DNA of 64,000 nucleotides, from positions 355,156 through 419,155 of the forward strand of contig DLGZ01000048.1 in NCBI GenBank assembly GCA_002482965.1. Reading direction: 5' to 3'. The notes beneath the pieces are model-generated. The model had not been told where the DNA came from and did no database searches. It was given only the letters and a program-made list of their open reading frames with translations. This DNA comes from Verrucomicrobiaceae bacterium UBA7681 (GTDB taxonomy: Bacteria > Verrucomicrobiota > Verrucomicrobiia > Verrucomicrobiales > Verrucomicrobiaceae). The position numbers and the translations under genes were made by a program. Positions 9,455 through 19,600 of this stretch are shown here, one piece after another; the first letter of the stretch is position 1, and every line of letters starts with the position of its first letter.

Positions 9455-11892
9455 AGGCGGAGCAAAAATTCGTTAGATGACAACAGCGCGTGGCTCAGTT
9501 CAATCCACGCTTTTTCGGCGGGCATGGTTTCGAGAAACTTCACAGCATCCTCACGCTCGCTGCTGGTGATCGGGCGGCTGAGGATGCGGAGCCAGAGGGC
9601 TTCGAGACGCGCGCCGATGTTCGCTTCGCTGTCGCCGAGTTGTTTTGCGAGCTCGGTGGCACGAGCGCGGACAGTGTCGCTGTTGAGAAGAAACAGCGCC
9701 TGCGTGGGCACAGCGGTCTCGGCACGTTTGCCGGCGATCTGCGCTGGCTGGGTGAAGTCGAACACATCGCGCAGCTTCGCGGAGCCGGGTTGCGTGGCCG
9801 TGCGGATGACGGGGAGATAAATAGTGCGCTCAAAGTCCTGCACAGGGCGCATTTTCTTGAAGGCAAAGGCAGGTGGATTCACCGCCTTGGGACTGAGGCT
9901 GTTGACGTTCTCGGGAAACTCCAGCGGCAAGGCGGGACCACCGCTCGAAGGCGTGAGCTTGCCGCTGATGGCGAGCATGGAGTCGCGAATCGCCTCGGCA
10001 TCAAGACGCTGGCGGTTCATGCGCCAGAGCAGGCGGTTGTCTGGGTCTTTTGCCTCTGCTGTGGCATTTTGTGAACTGCTCATGCGATAGGCGCGACTAA
10101 GGACGAGCGCACGGATGAGCTGCTTCTGCGACCAGCCGTTTTCCATGAAGCGGGCGGCGAGGTAATCCAGCAACTCTGGATGCGAGGGCGTCTCACCGCG
10201 AACACCGAAGTAATCGACACTGCGCACGAGACCTTCGCCGAAGAGCTTCTGCCAGATGCGGTTCACGGTGACCCGCGCAGTGAGCGGATTGCGTGCATCG
10301 GCAATCCAGTCGGCGAGCTGCACTCTGCCGCTTTGGCCTGCAGGGATCTTCGAAAAATCGGCCCACGATGCCACGCGCAGTGCGCCGCGCTTCACCGTAT
10401 CTCCCAGCGCATACGGGTTGCCGCGAATGGTGATGCGCATGTCGGCGGGATTTTCACGATCATGCACGGCGAAGGCTTTCGGTGCGACGGGAGCAAAGAA
10501 CTTTGCATGCTCGATCTGGCCGTTAAGCGTCTTGATGCGTGCAGCGAGTTCATCACGCTTCTTTTCAAGGCTAGGTTTCGTCTCTTTCGTGGCGCTGGCG
10601 ATCTGCGGTTCCAGCGCGGCTTTTTCTTTGTTGGAATTGTCGCGCTCGACCTCCCAATGACGGATTTTGACATCGTTCACGGCGAGCATCTGCTCGCGCC
10701 CGGCCTTTTGCCCCGCTGTTTCCGGCAGTTCGGTTTTGTGGACGCTGCTCCAGACACCGTTCTCGGTCTTATACGTCGCATCGGTGCTGCGGAACATGCC
10801 GGCGATGGCGTAGTAGTCCGTCTGCGCAACGGGATCAAACTTGTGATCGTGGCAGCGCGCGCAGCCGAGCGTCAGACCGAGAAACGCGGTGCCGATTTTG
10901 CTGACCTGCTGATCAACGAGGTCGTGCTCCATCTTGAGCTTGTCCACAGCGACGATCTCGACATCGCCCAAAACAAGGAAGCCGGTGGCGGTGATGTTTG
11001 CGGCCCTTTCTTGAGGCGATGCGGCAGGCAGGAGGTCTCCGGCAATTTGTTCCCGAATGAAGCGGTCGAAGGGCTTGTCGGAGTTGAAAGCGTTAATGAC
11101 ATAATCACGATAGCGCCACGCATGTTCGGCAAAGACGCTGTTCGAGGTGCCGATCTGGTCCGCGTAACCGGTAAGGTCGAGCCAGTGGCGTGCCCAGCGC
11201 TCCCCGAACGCACTGGATTGCAGCAGACGATCCACGGCAGCAGCTCGAGATGCGGGAGACGCGTCAAAGCGTGCCATCTCATCTGGTGTTGGCGGCAGGC
11301 CGGTCAGGTCGAGTGAGACTCGGCGTAGCCAGGTGTAGGCATCCGCATCAGGTGCGGGAGAGAGGCCGTTGGCCTCGAGCTTGTCGAGAATGAAGCAATC
11401 CATTAGATCCAGCGGCCAGTTCGTCTGCTGCACTGCGGGAGCAGCCTCACCACTCACAGGTCGAAAGGCCCAGAATTTCTTTCCTTCCTCGAAGTCAATC
11501 ACACGCGCGGATTTGGCGGTGGTTTGTTTCACGCGTGAATCAGGCGCACCCATTGCCACCCATTTCTCAAAGATCTCGATCTCACCCGCTGTCATCTTGC
11601 CCTTCGGCGGCATTTCCATTTCGGGATTGGTGTAGCGCACCGCCTCGATGACATGACTTTTGGCCACGTCTCCCGGCACAATGGCAGGCCCGTTGTCGCC
11701 GCCGGTCTGCCAGCCCAATTTCAAATCGAGCGCCAGCCCGCCTTTGATCTTCTTCTCATGCGAATGGCACTCGTAGCAGCGGCTTTGCAGCAATGGCAGC
11801 ACCTTCGATTCGAAGAAGGCCATGTCGTCTCCAGCCCGCGCCGAGGCCAGCGCGAGCATGCCGATGCCAACACTCTGGAAAACACGGTTCAT
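9451..11892 (-). CDS. PSCyt1-DUF1549-DUF1553 secreted cytochrome
   Basis: 813 aa from the ATG at 11892, which overlaps the GntR stop as ATGA. An alternative ATG at 11910 would add six residues (MAAAFL). The chosen start leaves a cleaner signal peptide ending at ASARA. A PSCyt1 domain follows with CYECHSHEKKIKGG near residue 36. DUF1549 spans the middle, with WLRRVSLDLTGLPPTPDE and the second haem-like site CARCHDHKFDPVAQTDYYA. DUF1553 is C-terminal, with NPLTARVTVNRIWQKLFGEG, RQRLDAEAIRDSM and PTQALFLLNSD. This is the usual PVC architecture and it is paired with the DUF1501 protein downstream. Role inferred: exported haem protein in an oxidation or catabolic complex. Confidence 0.9.
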   Translation of the reverse strand: MNRVFQSVGIGMLALASARAGDDMAFFESKVLPLLQSRCYECHSHEKKIKGGLALDLKLGWQTGGDNGPAIVPGDVAKSHVIEAVRYTNPEMEMPPKGKMTAGEIEIFEKWVAMGAPDSRVKQTTAKSARVIDFEEGKKFWAFRPVSGEAAPAVQQTNWPLDLMDCFILDKLEANGLSPAPDADAYTWLRRVSLDLTGLPPTPDEMARFDASPASRAAAVDRLLQSSAFGERWARHWLDLTGYADQIGTSNSVFAEHAWRYRDYVINAFNSDKPFDRFIREQIAGDLLPAASPQERAANITATGFLVLGDVEIVAVDKLKMEHDLVDQQVSKIGTAFLGLTLGCARCHDHKFDPVAQTDYYAIAGMFRSTDATYKTENGVWSSVHKTELPETAGQKAGREQMLAVNDVKIRHWEVERDNSNKEKAALEPQIASATKETKPSLEKKRDELAARIKTLNGQIEHAKFFAPVAPKAFAVHDRENPADMRITIRGNPYALGDTVKRGALRVASWADFSKIPAGQSGRVQLADWIADARNPLTARVTVNRIWQKLFGEGLVRSVDYFGVRGETPSHPELLDYLAARFMENGWSQKQLIRALVLSRAYRMSSSQNATAEAKDPDNRLLWRMNRQRLDAEAIRDSMLAISGKLTPSSGGPALPLEFPENVNSLSPKAVNPPAFAFKKMRPVQDFERTIYLPVIRTATQPGSAKLRDVFDFTQPAQIAGKRAETAVPTQALFLLNSDTVRARATELAKQLGDSEANIGARLEALWLRILSRPITSSEREDAVKFLETMPAEKAWIELSHALLSSNEFLLRL

Positions 11893-12539
11893 GAGGAAAG
11901 CGGCAGCCATTCACGCCAGCCGAGGATATGCTCCCGCATCAGACGTTCACAGACGGCGGGAGCTTGCGTGCGGAAGCTCTCAATGATGGACTGATGCGCA
12001 TCCACGGTGTCTTTGAGGGTCTCTTTGGTCTGGAGCTGATGACTGCGGTGCAAACGTCCGAGCCACAGCTCCAGCTCGCCGCGCAGGGAGCGCCAGAGCT
12101 TCATCAACCGCGCATTGCCAGAGGCTTCAAGAATGAGCTGATGAAACTCCAAGTCCAGCAGCGTCACCTCCTGCACGGACCGGGCACGGCGGGTGGCGGT
12201 CAGATTTTTTTCGAGCATTGAAATGTCCGCTTTTAGGGCCGGAGCCGCCAGACGGGAGGCGAGCGGTTCCAGCGCAAGCCGAAGAACATAAAGCTCCTCA
12301 AAATCCTGCGGTGTCAGGGCTTTCACGAATGCGCGTCCCGTAGGACTGAAATCGACCAGGCCTTCGCGCTCGAGTGCAAACAAGGCCTCACGCACCGGCA
12401 CCCGGCTGACCCCCAGGCGTTTCGCCACGGCGGATTCAGCCAGCAGCGCTCCCGGCGCGGAGGTGCCGTTCAGTATTTCCGCCCGCAGCAGCGAGGCGGC
12501 GGAATCAGAGCGGAAGGCAGGATTTGGGGCGAGGTTCAT
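11889..12539 (-). CDS. GntR-family regulator, FadR-type with FCD domain
   Basis: 216 aa. The N-terminal winged HTH shows AVAKRLGVSRVPVREALFALEREGLV (residues about 38-63 by family layout; cited here in two parts: SRVPVREALFAL and EREGLV). Residues about 75-205 form an alpha-helical FCD ligand domain with DLEFHQLILEASGN, giving the metal-binding Asp/His/His type residues. It is the first gene of the 1-12.5 kb run and overlaps the next gene by 4 bp, so it is probably cotranscribed and self-regulating. A perfect palindrome CGGTATACCG ends one base before its start codon and resembles the GT-N-AC core bound by FadR-subfamily proteins. Ligand unknown, probably an acid produced by the operon's substrate. 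Confidence 0.88.
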   Translation of the reverse strand: MNLAPNPAFRSDSAASLLRAEILNGTSAPGALLAESAVAKRLGVSRVPVREALFALEREGLVDFSPTGRAFVKALTPQDFEELYVLRLALEPLASRLAAPALKADISMLEKNLTATRRARSVQEVTLLDLEFHQLILEASGNARLMKLWRSLRGELELWLGRLHRSHQLQTKETLKDTVDAHQSIIESFRTQAPAVCERLMREHILGWREWLPLSS

Positions 12540-12540
12540 T

Positions 12541-12550
12541 CGGTATACCG
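12541..12550. promoter_or_regulatory. Candidate GntR operator (perfect palindrome)
   Basis: CGGTATACCG is a perfect 10-bp palindrome one base upstream of the GntR start codon. A half-similar ATACGG follows five bases further upstream (12556-12561). FadR-subfamily regulators typically bind short GT...AC palindromes. The position over the translation start suggests autoregulation that would also control the seven downstream genes. Inferred from sequence only. Confidence 0.5.
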
Positions 12551-12616
12551 TTTCAATACGGCCCGAATGATTCCATCTTTCTTATGCGATGATTTTCTTC
12601 ATCAGTCAGCTTAGCG

Positions 12617-12628
12617 CTAGCTAGCTAG
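12617..12628. repeat. Short CTAG triplet palindrome
   Basis: CTAGCTAGCTAG, three consecutive CTAG tetramers forming a 12-bp perfect palindrome, lies in the 104-bp gap between the SGNH fusion and the GntR gene. CTAG is normally a rare tetramer in bacterial DNA. No T-tract follows in either direction, so it is not a convincing terminator. Function unknown. Confidence 0.4.
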
Positions 12629-12643
12629 ACACGCCGCATCACT

Positions 12644-14323
12644 TCATTTGGCGTTCTTCTCGATGAACTCGATGATAGGTGTCGAATCGTCCAGCCCATG
12701 CGGATGGTGGCCCACACCGGGTTTGCGAATCAGAGTGATGCTGCCACCGAGCGCCTTGTAGCGTGTTTCGATCAAGCCGGTGTTTTCATCCCAAGGCACC
12801 ACATCGTCGGCATCGCCAAAGACGTGGAGAAGGGGCACATGGTTCTTGGCCAGTGGGGCGAGGTTGTCCACAGGATTGGCTTTGTAGGCGAGCGCTTCAG
12901 CCTCGTCTTTGAAGCCCCAGAGCTTGAGCACAAAGCCCCAGTTTCTCGGATCGCCTTTGCCTTTGCCCTTGCCGCCGGGCCAGCTTTTGAAATCACACAC
13001 CGGCGCGTCAGCGTAAATGCAGGAGACTTTGTCAGGATTCGAGATGGCCCAGTTGTAGCAGTACAAACCGCCGCGGCTGAGACCGACGAGCGAAGGCTTG
13101 GTTCTCAATCCATACTTCGTGGTGAGTTCGGCGTAGCACTCGTTCCACAGCTTCACGGCATCAGGACAGCCGAGCATGTCGTTGATCTTCATATAGACGA
13201 TGTGAAAGCCTTTGCCGAGCAACGCGATGTCCGGCGCGGGCTTGTGACCAAAGAACTCGCCATGCCAGACCCATGGGCGGCCTGAGGCGGCGGTTTTCGG
13301 CGCGACAATGGTCACCAACTTGCCTGCGATGGTGAGTTCATGCTTCGCGTAGCCGTTCCATTCACCGGCCTGATTGGGGAACACGATTTCTTTCGCGCTG
13401 GCCAGTTTGCGGGCTTCTGCATCCAGTTCAGCGGCTTTCGCCTTGGCTTCCTCAATAGGCAATCCAGGAGCATTGCCGGGCCGCTTATGCCCCACGTAGC
13501 TCAGCCATGCCGGACGCAGAATCGCGTGCTTCTTTTTCACGAGAGCGAGGATTGCAGCGCCATTGGGATGATCGGGCGTGCCATCCGGCTTCACCTTGAG
13601 ACCCCAGGCATCCAGCACAGCATGCGCCATGAGCAGATGGCCTTCAGGTCCGGGATGCACACCGTCTTTGGAAAAAGTGAACTCAGGGTCTGACTTCCGC
13701 TTTTCAGCGATGGCGGCATTCATCGGTCCGTGAATGTCCAGCACCTCCCAGCCCTTCTGGCGCATATCGACCAGCCAGTCGCTGTAAAAGTCGAGCACTT
13801 CATTGTAGCCTTGATAAGGCTTCTCATACTTCTCCAGCCCGGCGGGCAGCAAGCGGGCCTTGATCGGCACGGGATCAAACACCGGTGGCGTGAGATGCAC
13901 GATGCGAGCACCAGTGGCGGTGACTTTGTCATGCAGCTTCTTCATGCCATCCTGAAAGGCCTTCGTGCGCACGGCCCCAAGCGGATAATAAATGCCGTCG
14001 TTCATGCCGTAACAGGCAAAGACGAGCTCCGGCTTCGTCTTTTCCAGTGCACGGTCGAGACGTTCGTGCAGATCCGGGCGCGGAAACTTGCCACCGGCGT
14101 GGCCGTCTTCGCTCAATCCGCTCACCGTTTCACTGCTGAGCCCCAGCGGGATGATTTCTTTCGTCACCTCCGGATGCTGCGCGATCAAGGCGGCATCAAT
14201 GAACTCAATGTAGCCTCCTCCCTGCGTGATGCTGTCGCCGAGAAAGACGATGCGCTGTTCTTTGGGAAGTTCCGCCGCGAAAGCGGTGGCAGTGAGAAGC
14301 AGGGAAAGCAGGAAGGAACGCAT
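12644..14323 (-). CDS. Secreted two-domain esterase: SGNH hydrolase fused to alpha/beta hydrolase
   Basis: 559 aa with signal peptide (LLSLLLTATAFAA). Residues about 20-245 are a GDSL/SGNH domain: block I IVFLGDSITQGGG, block III YGMNDG and block V DGVHPGPEGH. Residues about 310-559 are an alpha/beta hydrolase of prolyl-oligopeptidase/esterase type: nucleophile SLVGLSRGGLYCYNW, aspartate in HVFGDADDVVPWDEN and histidine in GVGHHPHG. Both triads look complete, so this is a bifunctional deacylase, plausibly removing acetyl or other esters from polysaccharides. It follows the beta-propeller gene by 35 bp and precedes the GntR gene by 104 bp. Confidence 0.88.
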   Translation of the reverse strand: MRSFLLSLLLTATAFAAELPKEQRIVFLGDSITQGGGYIEFIDAALIAQHPEVTKEIIPLGLSSETVSGLSEDGHAGGKFPRPDLHERLDRALEKTKPELVFACYGMNDGIYYPLGAVRTKAFQDGMKKLHDKVTATGARIVHLTPPVFDPVPIKARLLPAGLEKYEKPYQGYNEVLDFYSDWLVDMRQKGWEVLDIHGPMNAAIAEKRKSDPEFTFSKDGVHPGPEGHLLMAHAVLDAWGLKVKPDGTPDHPNGAAILALVKKKHAILRPAWLSYVGHKRPGNAPGLPIEEAKAKAAELDAEARKLASAKEIVFPNQAGEWNGYAKHELTIAGKLVTIVAPKTAASGRPWVWHGEFFGHKPAPDIALLGKGFHIVYMKINDMLGCPDAVKLWNECYAELTTKYGLRTKPSLVGLSRGGLYCYNWAISNPDKVSCIYADAPVCDFKSWPGGKGKGKGDPRNWGFVLKLWGFKDEAEALAYKANPVDNLAPLAKNHVPLLHVFGDADDVVPWDENTGLIETRYKALGGSITLIRKPGVGHHPHGLDDSTPIIEFIEKNAK

Positions 14324-14358
14324 GGGGTAAACAAGTCGGTGAAGTTAGCCTGCTTTTA

Positions 14359-15408
14359 TCACACCTTGTGCAGCTTGTAAGGATAGACTTGGTCCGCGTT
14401 CCACTGGCAGCCATACAGATCACCCGCGTCATCGACGCACACGTCATGCACATTGCGGAAGACGGGCTGGTCCTGCAGCAGGATGCCAACCTGATCTCCC
14501 TCGTATTTCGGCTGCTGACCACCCGGAGCAGACACGACGCGATTGTCCTTGTCGAGGATGATGATGAACCCGCGCTCACGCCACATGCGGTAATCATTGG
14601 GCTTCATGCCGAAGCACACGCCGGAGAGCAGCAGTTCCCCCGCAATGACCGGCCTGCTCATGAAGGCCCCGGGCAGATACACAGAATGTGAATAAGTGCC
14701 GTCGAGTTGATACCAGTGGAACTCATTGCGGATGCGCTCCGTGCACAGCACCAGCGGCACAGGCCCGCGTGTGTCGATTGTCACGCCATGCGCCTGCATG
14801 AATTTACCCGCGTTCATCGCCTGCGTGCTGTTGCCGCCAAATTTGCGGATGAATTTCCCCGTGGCGTCAAATTGCAGAATGAACTGCGAGCCGTAGCCGT
14901 CCGCCACATAGATGTCGCCATTCGGCCCCGCCACCGCTTCGGTGGGCGCATACTTGGTCACGGCATCATACGCGCCACAGTCCTTCGCATGCGGCAGTTC
15001 CAGCACGATCTCACCCGCCAGCGTGGTTTTCACCACGCGGCCACCGCCCGGATCGCACAGCAGCAGATGCTCCTTGCCATCACGCACATCCAAACTCAGT
15101 CCGTGTCCGCCGCGCAGTTTCAGCGTCCACGCATCGAGCACCTTCCCCTCCTTATCGAAGATCAGGACGTTGTTCTTCGCTTCGTCGGTGATCATGATCA
15201 GCCGCTTCTGCGCATCCATGACCATTTCATGGCAGTTCTTCACCGGATGCACCTCGCGCTTTGCCTTGCACCATTGCAGATCGACCCGATACCGATGCTC
15301 CCCATGGCCGATGATGGCCCCCTGGAGCGAGGTCTTGCTCTGCGCCTGCACAAACGGGGCGGCAAATGCAGTGGCGGCGGTCGTGGTGATGAAATGGCGG
15401 CGGTTCAT
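14359..15408 (-). CDS. NHL/6-bladed beta-propeller repeat protein, exported
   Basis: 349 aa from the ATG at 15408 (MNRRHFITTTAATAFAAPFV), giving a Tat-like or Sec signal. The longer open frame upstream (to 15630) encodes an unlikely Cys-rich leader overlapping the TRIC gene and is rejected. The body shows repeated propeller strands: LIMITDEAKNNVLIFDKEGK, GHGLSLDVRDGKEHLLLCD, GDIYVADGYGSQFILQFDATG and a final VHDVCVDDAGDLYGCQWNA. These resemble NHL-type blades of peptidylglycine-lyase-like and strictosidine-synthase-like proteins. Role unknown; it is probably cotranscribed with the esterase fusion downstream. Confidence 0.8.
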   Translation of the reverse strand: MNRRHFITTTAATAFAAPFVQAQSKTSLQGAIIGHGEHRYRVDLQWCKAKREVHPVKNCHEMVMDAQKRLIMITDEAKNNVLIFDKEGKVLDAWTLKLRGGHGLSLDVRDGKEHLLLCDPGGGRVVKTTLAGEIVLELPHAKDCGAYDAVTKYAPTEAVAGPNGDIYVADGYGSQFILQFDATGKFIRKFGGNSTQAMNAGKFMQAHGVTIDTRGPVPLVLCTERIRNEFHWYQLDGTYSHSVYLPGAFMSRPVIAGELLLSGVCFGMKPNDYRMWRERGFIIILDKDNRVVSAPGGQQPKYEGDQVGILLQDQPVFRNVHDVCVDDAGDLYGCQWNADQVYPYKLHKV

Positions 15409-15457
15409 AGAACATTGGAAACAGCCCATTCCACCCATGCCTTTCGAGAAGCAGTCT

Positions 15458-16078
15458 TTAAGGCGTGGAAATCCGGCTCCGAAACGCCGGCAGTCGCAGC
15501 TTCCAGCGCATCGCGGCAAGGCGCAGCAGCAGAATGACCGCCATGCCAATGTAGCGATGACTTTCCGAGGCTGGCAGCCACACCCGCAGCAGCACAAACA
15601 CCAGCGCACCGGCGAAAACGGTCGTGGCATACAGATTCACATCAGGCTTAAAAACGAGCGGCACCTCACCACGCAGCACATCACGCAGAATGCCACCTGC
15701 CACGCCGGTGACGATCCCCAGCAGGATCGCCACGATGGCCGGAGCGCCAAACATGAGCGCCTTTTCGGTTCCAGCGATGCCAAACAAAGCCAGTCCAAAT
15801 GCATCCGCGACCGCGAGCGTTCGATGCGGAGGATGAACGAAACGCACCAGTACAAATGTCGCCACTGCCGCGATGAGCGCAGTCCACACATGATGGGGTT
15901 GCTCGATCCAGAACACCGGCCGCACGCCGAGGCACAAATCACGGATCGTTCCGCCGCCCACCGCCGTCACCAGCGCCAGGACCAGCACCCCGAACAAATC
16001 CATTCGTTTTCCTTCCGCTGCCAGCACCCCAGAGATGGCACACACAGCGACGGCGAAGTATTCGATCCAGGGAGGCAT
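15458..16078 (-). CDS. TRIC/UPF0126 family membrane protein
   Basis: 206 aa with about seven hydrophobic segments. The two internal repeats each carry the glycine motif of the family: TAVGGGTIRDLCLG (about residues 38-51) and GVAGGILRDVLRGE (about 126-139). UPF0126 proteins are bacterial relatives of trimeric intracellular cation (TRIC) channels; some members have been linked to glycine uptake. The gene begins 3 bp after the MarC-like gene and ends the kbl-putA-marC-like run. Its place after glycine-producing kbl is suggestive of, but does not prove, a glycine-related role. Confidence 0.85.
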   Translation of the reverse strand: MPPWIEYFAVAVCAISGVLAAEGKRMDLFGVLVLALVTAVGGGTIRDLCLGVRPVFWIEQPHHVWTALIAAVATFVLVRFVHPPHRTLAVADAFGLALFGIAGTEKALMFGAPAIVAILLGIVTGVAGGILRDVLRGEVPLVFKPDVNLYATTVFAGALVFVLLRVWLPASESHRYIGMAVILLLRLAAMRWKLRLPAFRSRISTP

Positions 16079-16081
16079 GGT

Positions 16082-16666
16082 TCAGTGCTGTATATAATGT
16101 TCAATGCCGTTGAGCAACATCTGCACGGCCACCATGACGAGTAGCATCCCCATCAGGCGCTCAACCGCCATCGCACCTTTCTCTTTAAGCACGCGGGCAA
16201 TCGCCGGTGAGCAGAGCAGCACCGCCGCCGTGACTCCCCAAGCGATGAGCAACGCGGCGAACCAGTGCCAAATCTGCTCCGGCTGCGTGCTGACGAGCAC
16301 CAGCAGCGTCGCCAGCACGGACGGCCCCGCGATCATCGGCACGGCCAGCGGCACAATGAACGGCTCGTCCATGGGTTCATCCGCCACATGACGCGCAGGC
16401 GGAAAGATCATCTTCAACGCGATCAAAAAAAGCACGATCCCGCCACTGATAAACAACGCCTCCTGCTTCAAGTGCAGCAAGCCAAGCAACCACGGCCCGA
16501 GAAAGAGAAACAGGATCAGGATCACCAGCGCAATGACCAGCTCACGTGCGATCACCCGCATGCGCCGTTCCGGCGGCACCGGGCGCAGGCCGGACACAAA
16601 CGTCGCCACATTCCCCAGCGGGTCCATGATCGTGATCAGCAGCAGTGTGGCGGAAAGCGTGTCCAT
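16082..16666 (-). CDS. MarC family integral membrane protein
   Basis: 194 aa, about six TM segments. Family features are LLLITIMDPLGNVATFVS at the N-terminus (DPLGN motif), LFISGGIVLFLIALKMI and the later PLAVPMIAGPSVLATLL. MarC/UPF0056 proteins are inner-membrane proteins with no agreed function; some relatives are proposed amino-acid transporters. It starts 8 bp downstream of putA and is followed after 3 bp by the TRIC-like gene, so all three are probably one transcript. The amino-acid catabolic context makes transport of an amino acid or its product a reasonable guess only. Confidence 0.85.
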   Translation of the reverse strand: MDTLSATLLLITIMDPLGNVATFVSGLRPVPPERRMRVIARELVIALVILILFLFLGPWLLGLLHLKQEALFISGGIVLFLIALKMIFPPARHVADEPMDEPFIVPLAVPMIAGPSVLATLLVLVSTQPEQIWHWFAALLIAWGVTAAVLLCSPAIARVLKEKGAMAVERLMGMLLVMVAVQMLLNGIEHYIQH

Positions 16667-16674
16667 GATGCCAT

Positions 16675-19600
16675 TCAGTCCCTGTTTCTTTCCGGCGCAA
16701 CCAGCGGCGCGCGATCTTCACCCGTTCGCATCCCCAGGTTCCCGTAACGATGATAATCAAAGCTCACGCTCTGCTCCTGCACATACCACAGCAGTTCCAC
16801 CCGGCCCTCGGCAAGCACCGGTGCATCGGCGATGAACAGACATGCCTCGGCCGCAGCACGCCGGACGATTTCGGGCACGCGGTCAGCGGCGGCGTAACGC
16901 ACGCGACACACATGACCTCCGAGTATCGTCGCCACCAATTCCTCGTCGCTTTCTTCAACAAACTCGATCAGGCCTGCCCAGTCATGCGTCAGTTTCTCCA
17001 CGAGATTCAGTTCGTATGTGTCCAGGTCATGAGGCCTGCTGACAATTGTTCTCGCGCCCGTCACTCTCGTCGCCGCCACCCGTGTGAAGATTTCGAAAAA
17101 GCTGTCCTCTCGGCTCACACGGACATGCACCGCACGCAGCGGCAGATAACGCCGGAAATTGTCCTGACCGATCAGGCGAAAGTGGTCATGCTCCCGGCCA
17201 AACTCAGCACTCCACCATTGGTCGCAACTCTCAATGGCCTTCAAGGTACGCCAATAATGATCTTCCGCCACACCACAGGACTCATTCACGATATTCAAAA
17301 CCAGACGCTCCAACGCAGGATTGCTCAAAGGTTCATCGCCCGGCCGCACAAGTGTTTCCACGAACCTCATGAACTGCGCCACATAGTTCGGCCCACCCGC
17401 TTTGAGGCCGGGCCCAAAGACGCTTTTCCCCATGCCACCGAACGGCTGCCTCAAAACGACCGCGCCCGTGGTACTGCGATTGATGTAGAGATTGCCCGCC
17501 CGAATGCCGGCCTTCCATTCAGCCTGTTCGCGATCATCGAGACTTTCTAGGCCGCTGGTCAGACCGAACCCCGTTTGATTGACCAATGCTATGGCTTCGT
17601 GAAGTCTCTCAAAGCGCATCACCCCAAGCACGGGGCCGAAAAATTCAGTCATGTGCGTGTAGCTTCCAGGCTGCACGCCCCATTTGATGCCCGGTGACCA
17701 GAGGCATTCATTACCTTCGAGCTTGGACGGCATCAGCGCCCACGATTCGCCGTCTTCGAGCGTGAGCAGCGCATTCTCCAGATCCCCGGACGGCGGTCTG
17801 ATCAGTGGCCCCATTTTCGTCGGCAGCTCCCAGGCAGACCCAACGGTAAGGCTCTGCGCCGCCTCGACGAGCGTGCGTTTGAACTCGGCATCATCATAGA
17901 CCTCAGCCTCCAGCAGCAGCAGAGATGTGGCAGAGCATTTCTGCCCCGCGTGACTGAAGGCCGAGTGCAGCACATTTTTTATGGCGAGATCGCGGTCCGA
18001 CATCGCAGTGACGATGGTAGCGTTCTTGCCTCCGGTTTCAGCACTCAATGGCAGCTCAGGCTTGGCCCGCAGCATGGCCAACGCGGTTTCCGTGCCGCCA
18101 GTCAGGATGACCGCGCTCACCTGCGGATGCTGTACCAATTGCGCGCCCTCTTGCCCGCCGGAGCAGGGCACCAGCTGCAGCGTCTTTTTCGACACACCGC
18201 CACGCCAGAAGCACTGGCACAGCTCCCATGCAGGCAGCATTGCATCAGACGCCGGCTTCAAAATCACCGTATTCCCCGCCGCCAATGCTGCGGCAATTCC
18301 ACCACACGGAATGGCGATGGGAAAATTCCACGGCGAAACGACAACCACCACGCCTTTGCCTGACGCGGTGACGTTTGGCAGTTCGAAAAACGTCCGTGCG
18401 GCACCCGCGTAGAACTCAATAAAATCCACAGCTTCACTCACTTCAGGATCAGATTCAGCCAGCGTCTTGCCGCCATTCGCCAGCGCCACCCCCATCAGAT
18501 CCGCACGTGCCAGTCGGCATTCCCTGGCGACCTGCTGCAAAACGACCTGCCGCTGTTGTGCTGACAAAGCCCGCCAGCCATCATCATCCCGCGCAGCACA
18601 TTCGACGGCCAGCTCAACATCCTGACGACTTGCTTGCAGATAATGTCCGACAACAACTCCCGGCCGCGATGGATCCAGACATTCCCGCGAGCTGCGTCCG
18701 GTGGTCACCTCCAGGCCCTCAATCACAAGCGGCACCTCGACACAGCGCTGCTTCCACGCGGTCACAATGCCCTGCGCCCACTCCGCATGATGCGGCAACG
18801 ACCAGTCGGTGTCGGGCTCGTTGACGAAGACACCCGAAGCAGGCTGCTTCACATTCCTCCGGTCCTGCGTGCGGCGGGGCGCGGCACTCAGCGTGTCGAG
18901 GCGCGTGAACGCAGCGCGAAAACCCTGCTCCAGCTGCCGCCACTGCTCGCTGTCGGGAACCAGCTTGAAGGTATGACGCAAAAAATTCTCGGGACCGGTG
19001 TTTTCATCGAGCCGCCGAATAAGATATCCGATGGCGCTAAGAAAGTGCTCCTTATGACATACGGGCGCGTAAAGCAGCAGATGTGGCGACTCCTCAAACA
19101 GCGCACGACGCTGATGATTGGCCATGCCTTCGAGCATCTCAAACTGCACCCGCTCCATCGCGTCATTGTCCCGCGCAAGCGTGAGCGCGTAGGCCACATC
19201 GAACAAATTGTGCGAAGCGATCCCCAGTTTCACTGCAGTCAGATTTTCGACGCGGAAGCCTTCGTGCAGCATGCGCTTGTAGTTCGCGTCCGTGTCAGTC
19301 TTCGTTTCAAAGGGTGCCTGCGGCCAGCCTTTGACCGCTGCTTCGAAACGTTCCATCTCCATGTTCGCCCCCTTCACGATGCGCATCGTGATGCCAGCGC
19401 CGCCTTTAGCGACACGTTCACGCGCCCACGCATGGAGCCGCTGCTGCCACAGGAACGAGTCGGGAATGTATGCCTGCAGCACGATGCCCGCGCTCACCTG
19501 CTCAAGCCCACGTCGCTCAAGCGTCCGCATGAAAACTTCACACGTGAGGCTGAGGTCGCGATACTCCTCCATATCCAGGTAAATGAACTTCGACACTTGG

